Made by a program: the position numbers and the translations under genes. A DNA stretch of 49,021 bases, taken from NCBI GenBank assembly GCA_946411205.1, contig CAMKDG010000010.1:1-49021 (forward strand), read 5' to 3'. The stretch comes from an uncultured Desulfotomaculum sp. (GTDB lineage Bacteria; Bacillota; Desulfotomaculia; Desulfotomaculales; Desulfotomaculaceae). Under the pieces are notes generated by a model that was not told where the DNA came from, did no database searches, and saw only the letters and a list, made by a program, of their open reading frames with translations. Below, in pieces: positions 33,307-42,346 of this stretch (the stretch's first letter is position 1; each line of letters starts with the position of its first letter).

Positions 33307-33765
33307 ATGTCTGTACAAGATGTAGTAGAGTTTTTTAAACAGAGAAAAAGAGATATGGAAATACTGACCTTTGAAGATACCAGTACCGTGGCCAAGGCAG
33401 CAGATTCTCTGGGGGTAACCCATGGGGAGATTGCCAAGTCGTTGCTATTTAAAGTGAAAGATGACTTTATTATGGTGGTAATGGCGGGGGATAAGCGTTT
33501 GGATAATAGGAAGTTTAAAGATGCCTTTCAGACCAAAGCTAAAATGCCCGAAATTGCCGATGTGTTGGCTGTAACCGGACATCCTGTTGGTGGGGTATGC
33601 CCCTTTGGGTTAAAACAACCGATACCCATTTATCTGGATCAATCACTGCAAGCCTATGAGCATGTCTTTCCGGCAGCAGGAGACACCAATGCAGCCGTAA
33701 AATTAAATGTTGATGAACTACAGGATATTACCGGGGCCATGTGGGTTGATGTAGCGCAGGCTTAA
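33307..33765 (+). CDS. YbaK/ProX-type aminoacyl-tRNA deacylase
   Basis: A 152-residue editing-domain protein that hydrolyses mischarged tRNAs in trans (Cys-tRNA(Pro) for YbaK). Visible are TVAKAADSLGVTHGEIAKSLLFKV with the conserved Lys, VMAGDKRLDNRKF, and VTGHPVGGVCPFG, the loop that lines the active site. ATG at 33307; the in-frame TTG at 33289 is less well placed. Possible substrates cannot be told apart by eye. Confidence 0.9.
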   Translation: MSVQDVVEFFKQRKRDMEILTFEDTSTVAKAADSLGVTHGEIAKSLLFKVKDDFIMVVMAGDKRLDNRKFKDAFQTKAKMPEIADVLAVTGHPVGGVCPFGLKQPIPIYLDQSLQAYEHVFPAAGDTNAAVKLNVDELQDITGAMWVDVAQA

Positions 33766-33996
33766 CGGCCAATGAATCTATTGGTTTGTTCCAGTATAGT
33801 TAGTCCGGCGTTATTTGCTAAGTAGCGGTATTATTTAACCTAGGACTAGTTAAGTAAGTTTATAGGTGTTTTGATAGGGCAGGAACCCGTGTTATTTTTG
33901 ATACTCCATTGACTTTCCATAAAATAGATTTTAAGATAAAGCCAACAAATGAATTAACATTCATTTGTTGGAGTGGATAGTTAGGAGGGGGAAGAA
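33766..33996 (+). promoter_or_regulatory. Promoter and operator region of the ubiA-CPBP operon
   Basis: TTGACT (33909-33914), a 17-bp spacer and TAAGAT (33932-33937) make a good sigma-A promoter. The perfect inverted repeat CCAACAAATGAAT-TAAC-ATTCATTTGTTGG (33942-33971) begins at about the +1 site. The rest of this 231-bp gap shows nothing I can name. Confidence 0.65.
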
Positions 33997-34896
33997 ATGA
34001 TAAAAACATGGTTTCTGGCTCTAAGGCCTTGGTCCTTTACCGCTGCGGCGATTCCGGTAACATTGGGTACCGTAGTGGCATTACAGCAGGGTCATTTCAA
34101 TGTCTTTTTATTCATTCTCACTTTGCTGGGTGGCATTTTATTACAAGCAGGGACAAACTTAACCAATACCTATGGTGATTATATTTCCGGTGTTGATACG
34201 CCAGAATCTGCCACGACCTGCCCTCAGTTAGTAAACTATATTTTAAAACCAAAACAAATGAAAATGGCAGGTGTTTTTGCTTTTCTTTTGGCGGCCGTGA
34301 TTGGTAGCTACTTAACCTATCTACGGGGATGGCCAATTTTGGTCCTAGGAAGCATCGGGGTTATTTTCGGATATACCTATACTTTGGGACCAAAACCCTA
34401 TAAATACATGGGGTTAGGTTCAATTTTGGTTTTCTTTCTGATGGGTCCTTGCATGGTCATAGGGTCTTATTATGTTCAGACAGGTTTTTTTAACTGGTTA
34501 GCCCTTTGGGTTTCTCTACCGATCGGTTTTCTTGTCTCCTGTATTCTACATGCGAATGATTTACGAGACGTTAACTTTGATTATAAAGCGGGGATTCATA
34601 CCTTAGCACTGACATTAGGCAAGAAGAGAGGCTTCTTGTTGCATTATTTCTTGAATATAGGCGCATTCTTGTCACTAGTTCTTTTGCTGGCCACTCAAAA
34701 AATACCGCTAACAGCGCTACTTCCTATTTTGCTAATGCCGGGGTTGGTAAAAATAATCAAGCAAACGAGCGCTTCCTGGCACGGTAATAATGAATGTTTA
34801 GTAATGCTTGAAGCAACTGCAGCCAAGTTTCATCTGCAGTTTGGCTTGATGTTTATTGGTGGCTTTTTGCTCGACATTATATCGAGGGGGCTATAA
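33997..34896 (+). CDS. UbiA-family prenyltransferase (MenA-like)
   Basis: A 299-residue membrane enzyme with about eight helices. The two Asp-rich Mg sites are NLTNTYGDYISGVDT near residue 52 and DLRDVNFDYKAGIHT near 188, as in MenA, which prenylates dihydroxynaphthoate in menaquinone synthesis. Its length and start (WFLALRPWSFTAAAIPVTLG) fit MenA-type members. No other men genes are nearby, so the acceptor could also be another aromatic compound. GGAGGGGG precedes the ATG. Its stop and the following start overlap (TAATG). Confidence 0.88.
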   Translation: MIKTWFLALRPWSFTAAAIPVTLGTVVALQQGHFNVFLFILTLLGGILLQAGTNLTNTYGDYISGVDTPESATTCPQLVNYILKPKQMKMAGVFAFLLAAVIGSYLTYLRGWPILVLGSIGVIFGYTYTLGPKPYKYMGLGSILVFFLMGPCMVIGSYYVQTGFFNWLALWVSLPIGFLVSCILHANDLRDVNFDYKAGIHTLALTLGKKRGFLLHYFLNIGAFLSLVLLLATQKIPLTALLPILLMPGLVKIIKQTSASWHGNNECLVMLEATAAKFHLQFGLMFIGGFLLDIISRGL

Positions 34897-35522
34897 TGTA
34901 TAACCGTAGAATTAAGGACCGTCACGCATTTACGACGATTGCTTTAGCAATTGTATTTTGGTATCTTACTTTTTCGGTTCAGTTATTTAACTTTTGGCTC
35001 TCCATGGGATTGGCTGCTACCACATTAAGTATCTTAGCCATAATCTGGGGAGGTCTTCCTTACAAAAGAGAGCAACTAAATTTGAGAACCATCGTGATAG
35101 GTGTTGGCTCGGCTGGATTGCTCTACTTAATTTTTTTCTTGGGTAACTATTTGTCCCAATTGATGTTTACCTTTGCGAAACCTCAAATATCATCGATATA
35201 TCACATTCGCACACAGGCAGAAGCGATTGTTATAGCACTAGTTTTACTGTTTATCACCAGTCCGGGCGAAGAGATATTTTGGCGAAACTTTTTGCAGAGA
35301 TGGTCCATGCAAAGGTTTGGTGATTTTCAAGGTTGGTTTATCGCGGCTTTGATTTACGGAGGTGTACATATAGCCTCTGGCAACTTTATGCTAACGATGG
35401 CTGCCTTTATTGCAGGTTTATTTTGGGGATATATCTACTGGAAAGAAAGAAATACCCTAATGGTTACAATTTCTCACGCCTTGTGGACAACGAGTATATT
35501 TGTCTTTTTCCCTGTCAGGTAA
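34896..35522 (+). CDS. CPBP-family intramembrane metalloprotease
   Basis: A 208-residue membrane protein of the CAAX-protease/Abi family. The motif GEEIFWRNFLQR gives EExxxR, and later GGVHIASGN supplies the His of motif 2; HALWTTS is motif 3. CPBP proteins cleave prenylated or other membrane proteins, or serve in bacteriocin immunity. It is coupled directly to the prenyltransferase gene, a pairing I find suggestive but unproven. Confidence 0.85.
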   Translation: MYNRRIKDRHAFTTIALAIVFWYLTFSVQLFNFWLSMGLAATTLSILAIIWGGLPYKREQLNLRTIVIGVGSAGLLYLIFFLGNYLSQLMFTFAKPQISSIYHIRTQAEAIVIALVLLFITSPGEEIFWRNFLQRWSMQRFGDFQGWFIAALIYGGVHIASGNFMLTMAAFIAGLFWGYIYWKERNTLMVTISHALWTTSIFVFFPVR

Positions 35523-35580
35523 TTTTCACCTAGGTTCCTAGGGTGACCGTAGAGAAAAATAACAGTAGAGAAGGATTGCA

Positions 35581-36354
35581 ATGGAAGATTTTTACGTATT
35601 TTTATTTCGAAACCAGGACATGTTGGTAAAACGTGCTGGGGAGAGCGTACGGATGCCAACTTTCCAGGACCTAAAAGAAATTGGTATAGAGCTAAAAAGG
35701 AAACATTACCTTGGTGAGCTGAATCAAATTTTATGCTATGCTGCTGAATTTGAAACGGATATTCAAATGCCTGATGGCTTTTCCCTTTGGGGGGTAAGAC
35801 AACTATTAGGCCAGGTTGATGACAGCCTTTTTCAAGTTGCCGGCAAGGGGTACCAAATTATCTATTGGGACCGAACCAGCCGTTTTTGTGGCAGTTGTGG
35901 TTCTCTGAACCAAGATAAACCGGATGAAAGGGCTAAACAATGTCCTAATTGCGGCTTCGTTACCTATCCCCGGATATCTCCGGCTGTTATTGTAGCGGTC
36001 ATTAAGGACAATCAGATTCTTCTGGCAAGAAACAAAAAATTTGCTAATCATATGTTTAGTGTTATTTCCGGCTTTGTGGATCCCGGAGAAACCTTGGAGG
36101 AATGTGTTCGGAGAGAAATTAAGGAGGAAGTGGGCATCGAGGTTAAAAATATACGTTATTTTGGTAGTCAACCGTGGCCCTTTCCAGATTCTTTGATGAT
36201 TGGTTTTACCGTAGAATATGCCCAAGGTGAGTTGAAAACGGATAATGTAGAAATTGTAGAAGCCAAATGGTTCACGGCAGATAAACTCCCCCACCTTTCT
36301 CCCAAAAGCACGATTGCCAGAGAGCTAATTGATTGGTATACTGTTAAGAAATAA
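35581..36354 (+). CDS. nudC: NADH pyrophosphatase (NudC)
   Basis: A 257-residue Nudix hydrolase that splits NAD(H) and can remove NAD caps from RNA. The zinc ribbon CGSCGSLNQDKPDERAKQCPNCG is followed by the Nudix box GFVDPGETLEECVRREIKEEVGI, which fits GX5EX7REUXEEXGU, and by SQPWPFPDS, the NudC signature. The second thiamin promoter lies inside its 3' end. Confidence 0.95.
   Translation: MEDFYVFLFRNQDMLVKRAGESVRMPTFQDLKEIGIELKRKHYLGELNQILCYAAEFETDIQMPDGFSLWGVRQLLGQVDDSLFQVAGKGYQIIYWDRTSRFCGSCGSLNQDKPDERAKQCPNCGFVTYPRISPAVIVAVIKDNQILLARNKKFANHMFSVISGFVDPGETLEECVRREIKEEVGIEVKNIRYFGSQPWPFPDSLMIGFTVEYAQGELKTDNVEIVEAKWFTADKLPHLSPKSTIARELIDWYTVKK
36314..36342 (+). promoter_or_regulatory. Sigma-A promoter of the thiM operon, inside nudC
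   Basis: TTGCCA, a 17-bp spacer and TATACT. Transcription would begin near 36349, a few bases before the nudC stop and about 13 bp before the TPP aptamer. Confidence 0.7.
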
Positions 36355-36361
36355 TATTTTA

Positions 36362-36498
36362 TCCGGGAGCTTGTGGAAGCAAGCTGAGAGTACGACTAAC
36401 CGTCGTAGACCGGTTGAACCTGTTGGATAATGCCAGCGTAGGGAGTGAAGAGATAACTAGGAGCACTTTGCTTACGCAAGGATGCTCTTTTTATTTTT
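36362..36498 (+). ncRNA. TPP (THI-box) riboswitch with terminator, second copy
   Basis: The aptamer (about 36362-36452) contains CTGAGA, GAACCTGTTGGATAATGCC and AGCGTAGGGA. The terminator at 36460-36498 has a GAGCA/TGCTC stem with inner TTTGC/GCAA pairs and CTTTTTATTTTT. It differs from the first copy at only a few positions and has the same CACTTTGCTTACGCA loop segment. High TPP should stop transcription of thiM-thiD-thiE. Confidence 0.95.
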
Positions 36499-36555
36499 CA
36501 TTAGCCAAGTTTTTCTAAGCTGCCAAGACATCAAAAAAGAAGGGACTGGGTTACT

Positions 36556-37365
36556 ATGAAGCTGCAAAATATTGTGAATACGCTGCAAAGGGTGCGGCAA
36601 GTCAATCCCCTGGTACACAACATCACCAATGTTGTAGTAACCAATTTTACGGCAAACGGTTTGTTAGCCTTGGGTGCCTCGCCAGTGATGGCCTATGCTC
36701 CGGAGGAAGTGGCTGATATGGCCAGTATTGCCGGAGCTTTAGTTTTGAATATTGGAACCTTGCATGAAAAAGAAATAGCAGCCATGCTGTTAGCAGGTAA
36801 AAGCGCTAACCAGCATCAGGTGCCGGTAATTTTTGACCCCGTTGGTGCCGGGGCAACGGCTTATCGAACCGCCACGGCCCGCAAAATTGTCAAAGAAGTT
36901 AACGTTTCTATTGTCCGAGGAAATGCTGGGGAAGTTGCCAATGTGGTGGGAGAAAATTGGAGTGTACGAGGTGTGGATACCGGAGATGTCCAGGGGGATG
37001 TGGTATCCTTAGCCCAATCAGCCGCCAGACAACTTGGTACGGTGGTAGTGGTAACGGGTCAAGAGGATGTAGTCACCGATGGTCAGCGAACCTATCTGGT
37101 CCGTAACGGTGATGCCCTGTTAACCAAAGTCACAGGCAGTGGTTGTTTGCTTTCTTCGGTCATTGGAGCCTTTGCGGCAGTGGAGCAGGACCTTCTCTTA
37201 GCAGCTACCTCGGCCTTGGTAAGCTATGGCGTGGCAGCCGAAATTGCTTCCGCCAGTAAAGGACAGGCAGGACCCGGAAGCTTTCAAGTGGCTTTCCTGG
37301 ATCAATTGGCGAAAGTTTCAACCGATGAAATCATTAAATACGGCTCTGTTATAGAAAAAATCTAG
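36556..37365 (+). CDS. thiM: Hydroxyethylthiazole kinase
   Basis: A 269-residue ribokinase-like enzyme that phosphorylates 4-methyl-5-(2-hydroxyethyl)thiazole for thiamin salvage. It has [30 protein letters not shown] at the N-terminus (substrate side), FDPVGAGAT near 95, [11 protein letters not shown] near 118, and [17 protein letters not shown] near 195, the ATP-binding loop with the conserved Cys. First gene after the second TPP riboswitch. Confidence 0.96.
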   Translation: MKLQNIVNTLQRVRQVNPLVHNITNVVVTNFTANGLLALGASPVMAYAPEEVADMASIAGALVLNIGTLHEKEIAAMLLAGKSANQHQVPVIFDPVGAGATAYRTATARKIVKEVNVSIVRGNAGEVANVVGENWSVRGVDTGDVQGDVVSLAQSAARQLGTVVVVTGQEDVVTDGQRTYLVRNGDALLTKVTGSGCLLSSVIGAFAAVEQDLLLAATSALVSYGVAAEIASASKGQAGPGSFQVAFLDQLAKVSTDEIIKYGSVIEKI

Positions 37366-37383
37366 CATAAAAGGGGAAAAACC

Positions 37384-38196
37384 ATGAACCAAATAGCTAA
37401 GGCTTTAACCATTGCCGGTTCAGATTCCGGCGGCGGGGCCGGCATCCTGGCTGATATAAAGACCTTCCAAGAATTGGAAGTCTTTGGTATGTCTGCCATT
37501 ACGGCGATTACCGCTCAAAACACCTTGGGTGTGCAAGGGGTTTATCCCATGTCCGTGGAGGCTGTACAGGAACAACTAAAGTCCATTGGTGAAGATATCG
37601 GGACCGATGCACTGAAAACCGGGATGCTCTTTAGCAGTGAAATCATTCAGGTGGTGGCTGAACAAATAAAACATTATCAGTGGCGCAATGTTGTCGTGGA
37701 CCCTGTGATGATCGCCAAAGGCGGAGCTTCTTTGCTGCAAAGGGAGGCGATAGAGGCGCTGAAAAAAGACCTCCTGCCGCTGGCAACGGTCATTACCCCC
37801 AATATTCCAGAGGCGGAACTTTTAACCGGCATAACCATCAAAAAGCTTGCGGATCGACAAAGGGCGGCCCAATATTTATGGGATTTGGGTGTTGCCCATG
37901 TGGTCATCAAAGGTGGCCACGGTGAAGGCGAACTTGTGGATTTGCTGTTCGATGGGAAGGAGTTTACCGAGTACCGGAGTGAGAGAATCCAGACGAAAAA
38001 TACCCATGGTACAGGGTGTACCTTTGCCGCCGCGGTCACGGCAGAGCTAGCCAGGGGCAGGGGAGTAAAAGAAGCAGTACAAGTTGCCAAAGAATTTATC
38101 CAAGCGGCCGTGGCAAACCAAATAGAAGTGGGCCATGGACATGGACCAACCAACCATTGGGCCTACCGAAGAGAAAAAATGAAGGAACATAGATAG
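37384..38196 (+). CDS. thiD: Hydroxymethylpyrimidine/phosphomethylpyrimidine kinase
   Basis: A 270-residue kinase that makes HMP-P and HMP-PP. It opens with [22 protein letters not shown] and has [12 protein letters not shown] near 101, [13 protein letters not shown] near 137, and [12 protein letters not shown] near 210 with the GTGC anion hole. The order thiM-thiD-thiE is that of a salvage operon. GGGGAAA ribosome binding site. Confidence 0.96.
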   Translation: MNQIAKALTIAGSDSGGGAGILADIKTFQELEVFGMSAITAITAQNTLGVQGVYPMSVEAVQEQLKSIGEDIGTDALKTGMLFSSEIIQVVAEQIKHYQWRNVVVDPVMIAKGGASLLQREAIEALKKDLLPLATVITPNIPEAELLTGITIKKLADRQRAAQYLWDLGVAHVVIKGGHGEGELVDLLFDGKEFTEYRSERIQTKNTHGTGCTFAAAVTAELARGRGVKEAVQVAKEFIQAAVANQIEVGHGHGPTNHWAYRREKMKEHR

Positions 38197-38206
38197 AAGG
38201 CGGGTG

Positions 38207-38860
38207 ATGGAAATCATTACAGATGCAAAGATGCGAGAGTTATTAAAAGTATATTTTATACTGGGGAGTACTAACTGCACCAAAGACCCCGTAGAAGTAA
38301 CCCGCCAAGCCATTGAGGGTGGCATTACTTTATTTCAGTACCGGGAAAAGGGCACCGGGGCTTTACTGGGTGAAGATAAATATAAATTAGCCCAAGCCCT
38401 GCAAAAGCTTTGCCAACAACATCAAATCCCCTTTATTGTCAATGATGATGTAGATTTAGCCCTCTCCCTTAATGCCGAGGGTGTGCATATTGGCCAAGAG
38501 GATGAATCTGCCGCCGCGGTAAGGGAAAAAATCGGCAATAAAATTCTGGGTGTATCTGTTCATACCAGAGAACAGGCTTATGAGGCGATCCAGCAAGGTG
38601 CCGATTACCTTGGTCTAGGTCCTGTTTTTTCCACCACCACCAAGGAAGATGCCAAAGCGGCAGCCGGCACAGCCCTTATTCAAACCCTAAGAAAAGAGGG
38701 GCTGACCATTCCTATGGTGGGTATTGGCGGGATCACAGCAGAAAATGCCCCTATGGTTATAGCAGCCGGGGCTGATGGGGTGGCTGTCATCACAGCTATC
38801 AGCCTGGCTGATTCAGTTATCCAGAGCACTCAAAAACTCTGCCAAGCAGTTCACGGTTAG
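38207..38860 (+). CDS. thiE: Thiamin-phosphate synthase
   Basis: A 217-residue TIM-barrel enzyme that joins HMP-PP and thiazole phosphate to thiamin phosphate. Typical stretches are LFQYREKGTG, PFIVNDDVDLALSLNAEGVHIGQED (Mg and pyrophosphate site), GVSVHTREQA, YLGLGPVFSTTTKEDA and GIGGITAENA. The ATG at 38207 is preferred to the GTG at 38204. The start lies 10 bp after thiD. Confidence 0.96.
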   Translation: MEIITDAKMRELLKVYFILGSTNCTKDPVEVTRQAIEGGITLFQYREKGTGALLGEDKYKLAQALQKLCQQHQIPFIVNDDVDLALSLNAEGVHIGQEDESAAAVREKIGNKILGVSVHTREQAYEAIQQGADYLGLGPVFSTTTKEDAKAAAGTALIQTLRKEGLTIPMVGIGGITAENAPMVIAAGADGVAVITAISLADSVIQSTQKLCQAVHG

Positions 38861-38999
38861 AGAGACGGCTCCCGAGAAATCTCACTAAAGGCCCCCACAG
38901 CCAAAGAAGATACTGCGTTTCCGTGCTAAGAGTTACAGATAGTGATAAAATAAAGTCGTGAATGGTTGATTTTAATATCGCCAACTTTGAGGTGTTTAC

Positions 39000-41900
39000 A
39001 TGATCGCGGATCTTTTAGTAACGACAAATTTTATCCAAAAATGGTGCGGTTCGGCTGCTATTTACCAGCGGGGAGTCAGCTATTTTAGGCAGGGGCGGGT
39101 TATTGACCTGGAAGCGGAGTCTTTTGGTGCCAGTTGGTATGCCCAAGTGGCTGGCAGTGAGATGTACGGGGTAAGGGTTCATTTTGCAGACCATGACATA
39201 GATGCTACCTGTGACTGCCCGGCTTTTGAAACGCATTGGGCCTGCAAACATATTGTTGCCGTGTTGCTTGAAATTGAACAAATACAGCGAAGACAAAGAG
39301 GGAGATCAACCCGGGATAGTATAAAACCGGGCAAAAACAAGCTAGATGCACATAAATATCATCAAGCAGAGCAACTGATTGATGCCTTTGTCAAAGGAGC
39401 TATCACTGTAGGCGAAGATAAGCAGTTTCGCGCAAAACCCGGATTAACGGTTGAATATAGTATTACTAATTACCTCTCAAGCCGAAGTAAACTATTGAAA
39501 ATAGAGTTAAAGATAGGGGAAAAAAGACTCTATATTGTTAAAAATATTCGTGAATTCCTGCAGTGCGTAAAAAACCAGGAACCTTTTTATTTTACGAAAA
39601 AGTTTACTTATCAACCTGCGGAACACGATTTTTCAACAGAGGATCAAGAGATTATTCAAATCTTACAGGAGATCAGCAAACAGGAAGATTTTTATCATCG
39701 TCAGCCAAACGACTACTATTCTGGAATAGAGGGTGGACGGGCACTATCCATTCCGCCAATGGTAGCAGATAGCCTGATCTCCCGCTTAGCAGGTAGAAAC
39801 GTCACCTTTGAGGAACAAACAGGACTCACTTTTCAACCCCATTGTGAGGAACTACCCTTTGCCTTCCGCTTGGAGAAAGGCAATAAGGCAGATTTTCAAA
39901 TTGATTTAACTTCTTTACAGCAAACCTCTTATTATGAAGCTTATGGCTGGCTGGTCCAGAAAAATAGGATTTATAAATTATCGCCGGCTCAAAAAGAGTT
40001 GCTTGATAATGTTTACCCTTTTTTGAAAGAACCTAGCGATAGTGTTTTACAAGTGGCCCAAAATCAAATGCAGCAGTTTATCTCCCATGTAATACCTGGG
40101 TTAAAACAGCTGGGGCGGGTGGCCATAGCGGAGCAAGTGTCCGACCAAATCATCAGCCCAGACTTACATGTCAAGGTATTTGTGGATCAACGAGATGAAA
40201 GAATCCTGGCCCAAATAGAATACCATTACGGTCACATGATCATTAACCCATTTCAGCCGGAGTCAGCAGAAAAGTCGGCCAAAGAAATAATCCTGCTGCG
40301 GCAGGTGGAAAAAGAACAGGCCATTATGAAAATCTTTGAGAGCACTTCTTTAAAGTATAACGGAAAGGAATGTTACCTAGAAGGAGAAGATCAAATCTAC
40401 GATTTCCTCTATACTTCTCTGCCAAAACTGCAAGAACAGGCAGAGCTATATTTGACCAGTGCTGTCAAGAGCCTTATTGTGCCCAGACAACAGGCCGCTA
40501 TGACCAAGATCGATATTACTTCCGAGGGGAATTTATTGGAAGTCAGTTTTGATCTGGAAGGAATTGATCGCCAAGAGATCAAAGAAATTTTACAATCTGT
40601 GGTGGAAAAGAAGAAGTATTACCGCTTGACCAGTGGTGCTTTTGTTTCACTGGAGGATGAAGCTTTTCAAATGATGAACCAGTTATTGGGAGAATTAAGC
40701 CTTTCGCAAGGGCAATTGGCTGAGGGCATTGTCCGTCTCCCGGTTTATCGAGGGTTGCAGCTTGATGGAATCATCAACGGAGCAAATCGGGATGCTGTAA
40801 AGCTCGGTAAGAAATTTCGTCGCTTACTCCAGGATTTGAAAAACCCCGATGCCATTGATTTTGTGCTGCCCTTGGATATAAAGGCAACTCTGCGGGATTA
40901 TCAACAGGTTGGCTATCAATGGCTAAAAACCATGGCTCATTATGGACTGGGCGGTATCTTAGCCGACGATATGGGTCTGGGTAAAACCCTGCAAGCCATT
41001 AGCTTTCTTCTTTCTGAAAAAAGCGATACGCTGGAAGGGAGACGAGCCTCGCTGGTTGTTTGTCCGGCTTCACTGGTGTACAACTGGAAAAGTGAGTTTG
41101 CCAAATTTGCGCCGTCCTTAGAGGTCGTCGTGGTATACGGCACACCGGACGAACGGAGCAGATTACTGCGACAAGCGGAACCAGATGTCTTCGTTACCTC
41201 GTACCCCTTATTGCGGCAGGATTTGGAGTTGTACGAAGAAAAAGAATTTGACTCTCTCATTTTAGATGAGGCCCAGGCCATCAAGAATCATTTAACCAAA
41301 GCAGCCAAAGCAGTAAAACAGATCCGGGCTGGCAAACGATTTGCCTTGAGTGGAACGCCCATTGAAAACTCTCTAGACGAACTTTGGTCCCTTTTCGATG
41401 CTATTCAGCCAGGTTTTTTCCAAAGTCAACGTGCCTTTAGCAATCTCACCCGGGAGCAGATTGCCCGGATGGTGAGGCCCTTTATTTTAAGACGGGTAAA
41501 ACAAGACGTGCTAAGAGAACTGCCGGAGAAAATTGAAACCGTTCATCAGTCGGAATTAACCAAAGAACAAAAGGAGCTGTATCTGGCCTATTTAGAAAAA
41601 ATACGCCAGGAAACCAAAGACTCCTTACAAAAGGAAGGGTTTGAAAAAAGCCGCATTAAGATTCTGGCAGGGTTAACTCGCCTTAGACAATTATGCTGTC
41701 ATCCGGCCCTCTTTTTGGAAAACTACAGCGGGCAATCCGGGAAACTGGAGCAACTTTTGGAGATGATTGAAAACGCCTTGGAAAATAAGCGCAGGATATT
41801 AGTATTTTCTCAGTTTGCCAGTATGTTGCAGCTTATCCGGGAGAAGCTTGACCACCTAAACAAGAGCTACTTTTACCTTGATGGACAAACCCCGGCTAAA

Positions 41901-42248
41901 GATCGGGTAGAAATGACCCAGCGATTTAATCAGGGAGAAAACGAACTTTTTCTCCTATCGCTAAAGGCAGGGGGAACCGGACTTAATTTAACCGGTGCCG
42001 ATACCGTCATTTTATACGATTTGTGGTGGAATCCCGCCATTGAAGAACAGGCGGCAGGGCGAGCCCATCGCATGGGGCAAAAAAATTGTGTTCAGGTGAT
42101 GAAACTCATTGCCAGGGGAACCATTGAGGAAAAAATATATGAAATGCAACAACTAAAAAAGGAACTAATTGAACAAGTTATCCAGCCCGGAGAAACAAAG
42201 CTGTCCAGCCTATCGGAGGAAGATCTCAAAGAAATACTGGGCCTATAA
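39000..42248 (+). CDS. SWIM-zinc-finger SNF2-family helicase
   Basis: A 1082-residue Swi2/Snf2 ATPase. The N-terminal SWIM finger (CDCPAFETHWACKH, residues about 70-83) is followed by a long bacterial-type middle region, then the motor: LADDMGLGKTLQAI (motif I), LDEAQAIKN (motif II), ALSGTPIENSLDELWSLFD (motif III), and in the second lobe FSQFASMLQLI, LSLKAGGTGLNL and EQAAGRAHRMGQ (V and VI). Such proteins use ATP to move along DNA or displace proteins such as RNA polymerase. It stands alone between the thiamin operon and a strong terminator. Not a restriction or BREX component, as no partners are present. Confidence 0.92.
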   Translation: MIADLLVTTNFIQKWCGSAAIYQRGVSYFRQGRVIDLEAESFGASWYAQVAGSEMYGVRVHFADHDIDATCDCPAFETHWACKHIVAVLLEIEQIQRRQRGRSTRDSIKPGKNKLDAHKYHQAEQLIDAFVKGAITVGEDKQFRAKPGLTVEYSITNYLSSRSKLLKIELKIGEKRLYIVKNIREFLQCVKNQEPFYFTKKFTYQPAEHDFSTEDQEIIQILQEISKQEDFYHRQPNDYYSGIEGGRALSIPPMVADSLISRLAGRNVTFEEQTGLTFQPHCEELPFAFRLEKGNKADFQIDLTSLQQTSYYEAYGWLVQKNRIYKLSPAQKELLDNVYPFLKEPSDSVLQVAQNQMQQFISHVIPGLKQLGRVAIAEQVSDQIISPDLHVKVFVDQRDERILAQIEYHYGHMIINPFQPESAEKSAKEIILLRQVEKEQAIMKIFESTSLKYNGKECYLEGEDQIYDFLYTSLPKLQEQAELYLTSAVKSLIVPRQQAAMTKIDITSEGNLLEVSFDLEGIDRQEIKEILQSVVEKKKYYRLTSGAFVSLEDEAFQMMNQLLGELSLSQGQLAEGIVRLPVYRGLQLDGIINGANRDAVKLGKKFRRLLQDLKNPDAIDFVLPLDIKATLRDYQQVGYQWLKTMAHYGLGGILADDMGLGKTLQAISFLLSEKSDTLEGRRASLVVCPASLVYNWKSEFAKFAPSLEVVVVYGTPDERSRLLRQAEPDVFVTSYPLLRQDLELYEEKEFDSLILDEAQAIKNHLTKAAKAVKQIRAGKRFALSGTPIENSLDELWSLFDAIQPGFFQSQRAFSNLTREQIARMVRPFILRRVKQDVLRELPEKIETVHQSELTKEQKELYLAYLEKIRQETKDSLQKEGFEKSRIKILAGLTRLRQLCCHPALFLENYSGQSGKLEQLLEMIENALENKRRILVFSQFASMLQLIREKLDHLNKSYFYLDGQTPAKDRVEMTQRFNQGENELFLLSLKAGGTGLNLTGADTVILYDLWWNPAIEEQAAGRAHRMGQKNCVQVMKLIARGTIEEKIYEMQQLKKELIEQVIQPGETKLSSLSEEDLKEILGL

Positions 42249-42270
42249 AGATTGCATATATTTTGCAGCC

Positions 42271-42336
42271 GGCCCCATCCATGAGACCACAGAAAAAGAC
42301 TTTTGTCAGTGGTCTCATGGATGGGCTCTTTTTATT
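42271..42336 (+). terminator. Strong intrinsic terminator of the helicase gene
   Basis: A stem of about 19 bp (GCCCCATCCATGAGACCAC with its near-perfect complement), an 18-nt loop and TTTTTATTTTTA. Confidence 0.93.
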
Positions 42337-42346
42337 TTTAGTCCGT

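Noticed and set aside
37680-38153. ORFs in other frames inside thiD
   Set aside because: They are shadows of thiD, which has full motifs throughout.
39000-42248. SNF2 helicase as part of a phage-defence system
   Set aside because: No nuclease, methyltransferase or other defence partner is adjacent, and it sits alone between a thiamin operon and a terminator.
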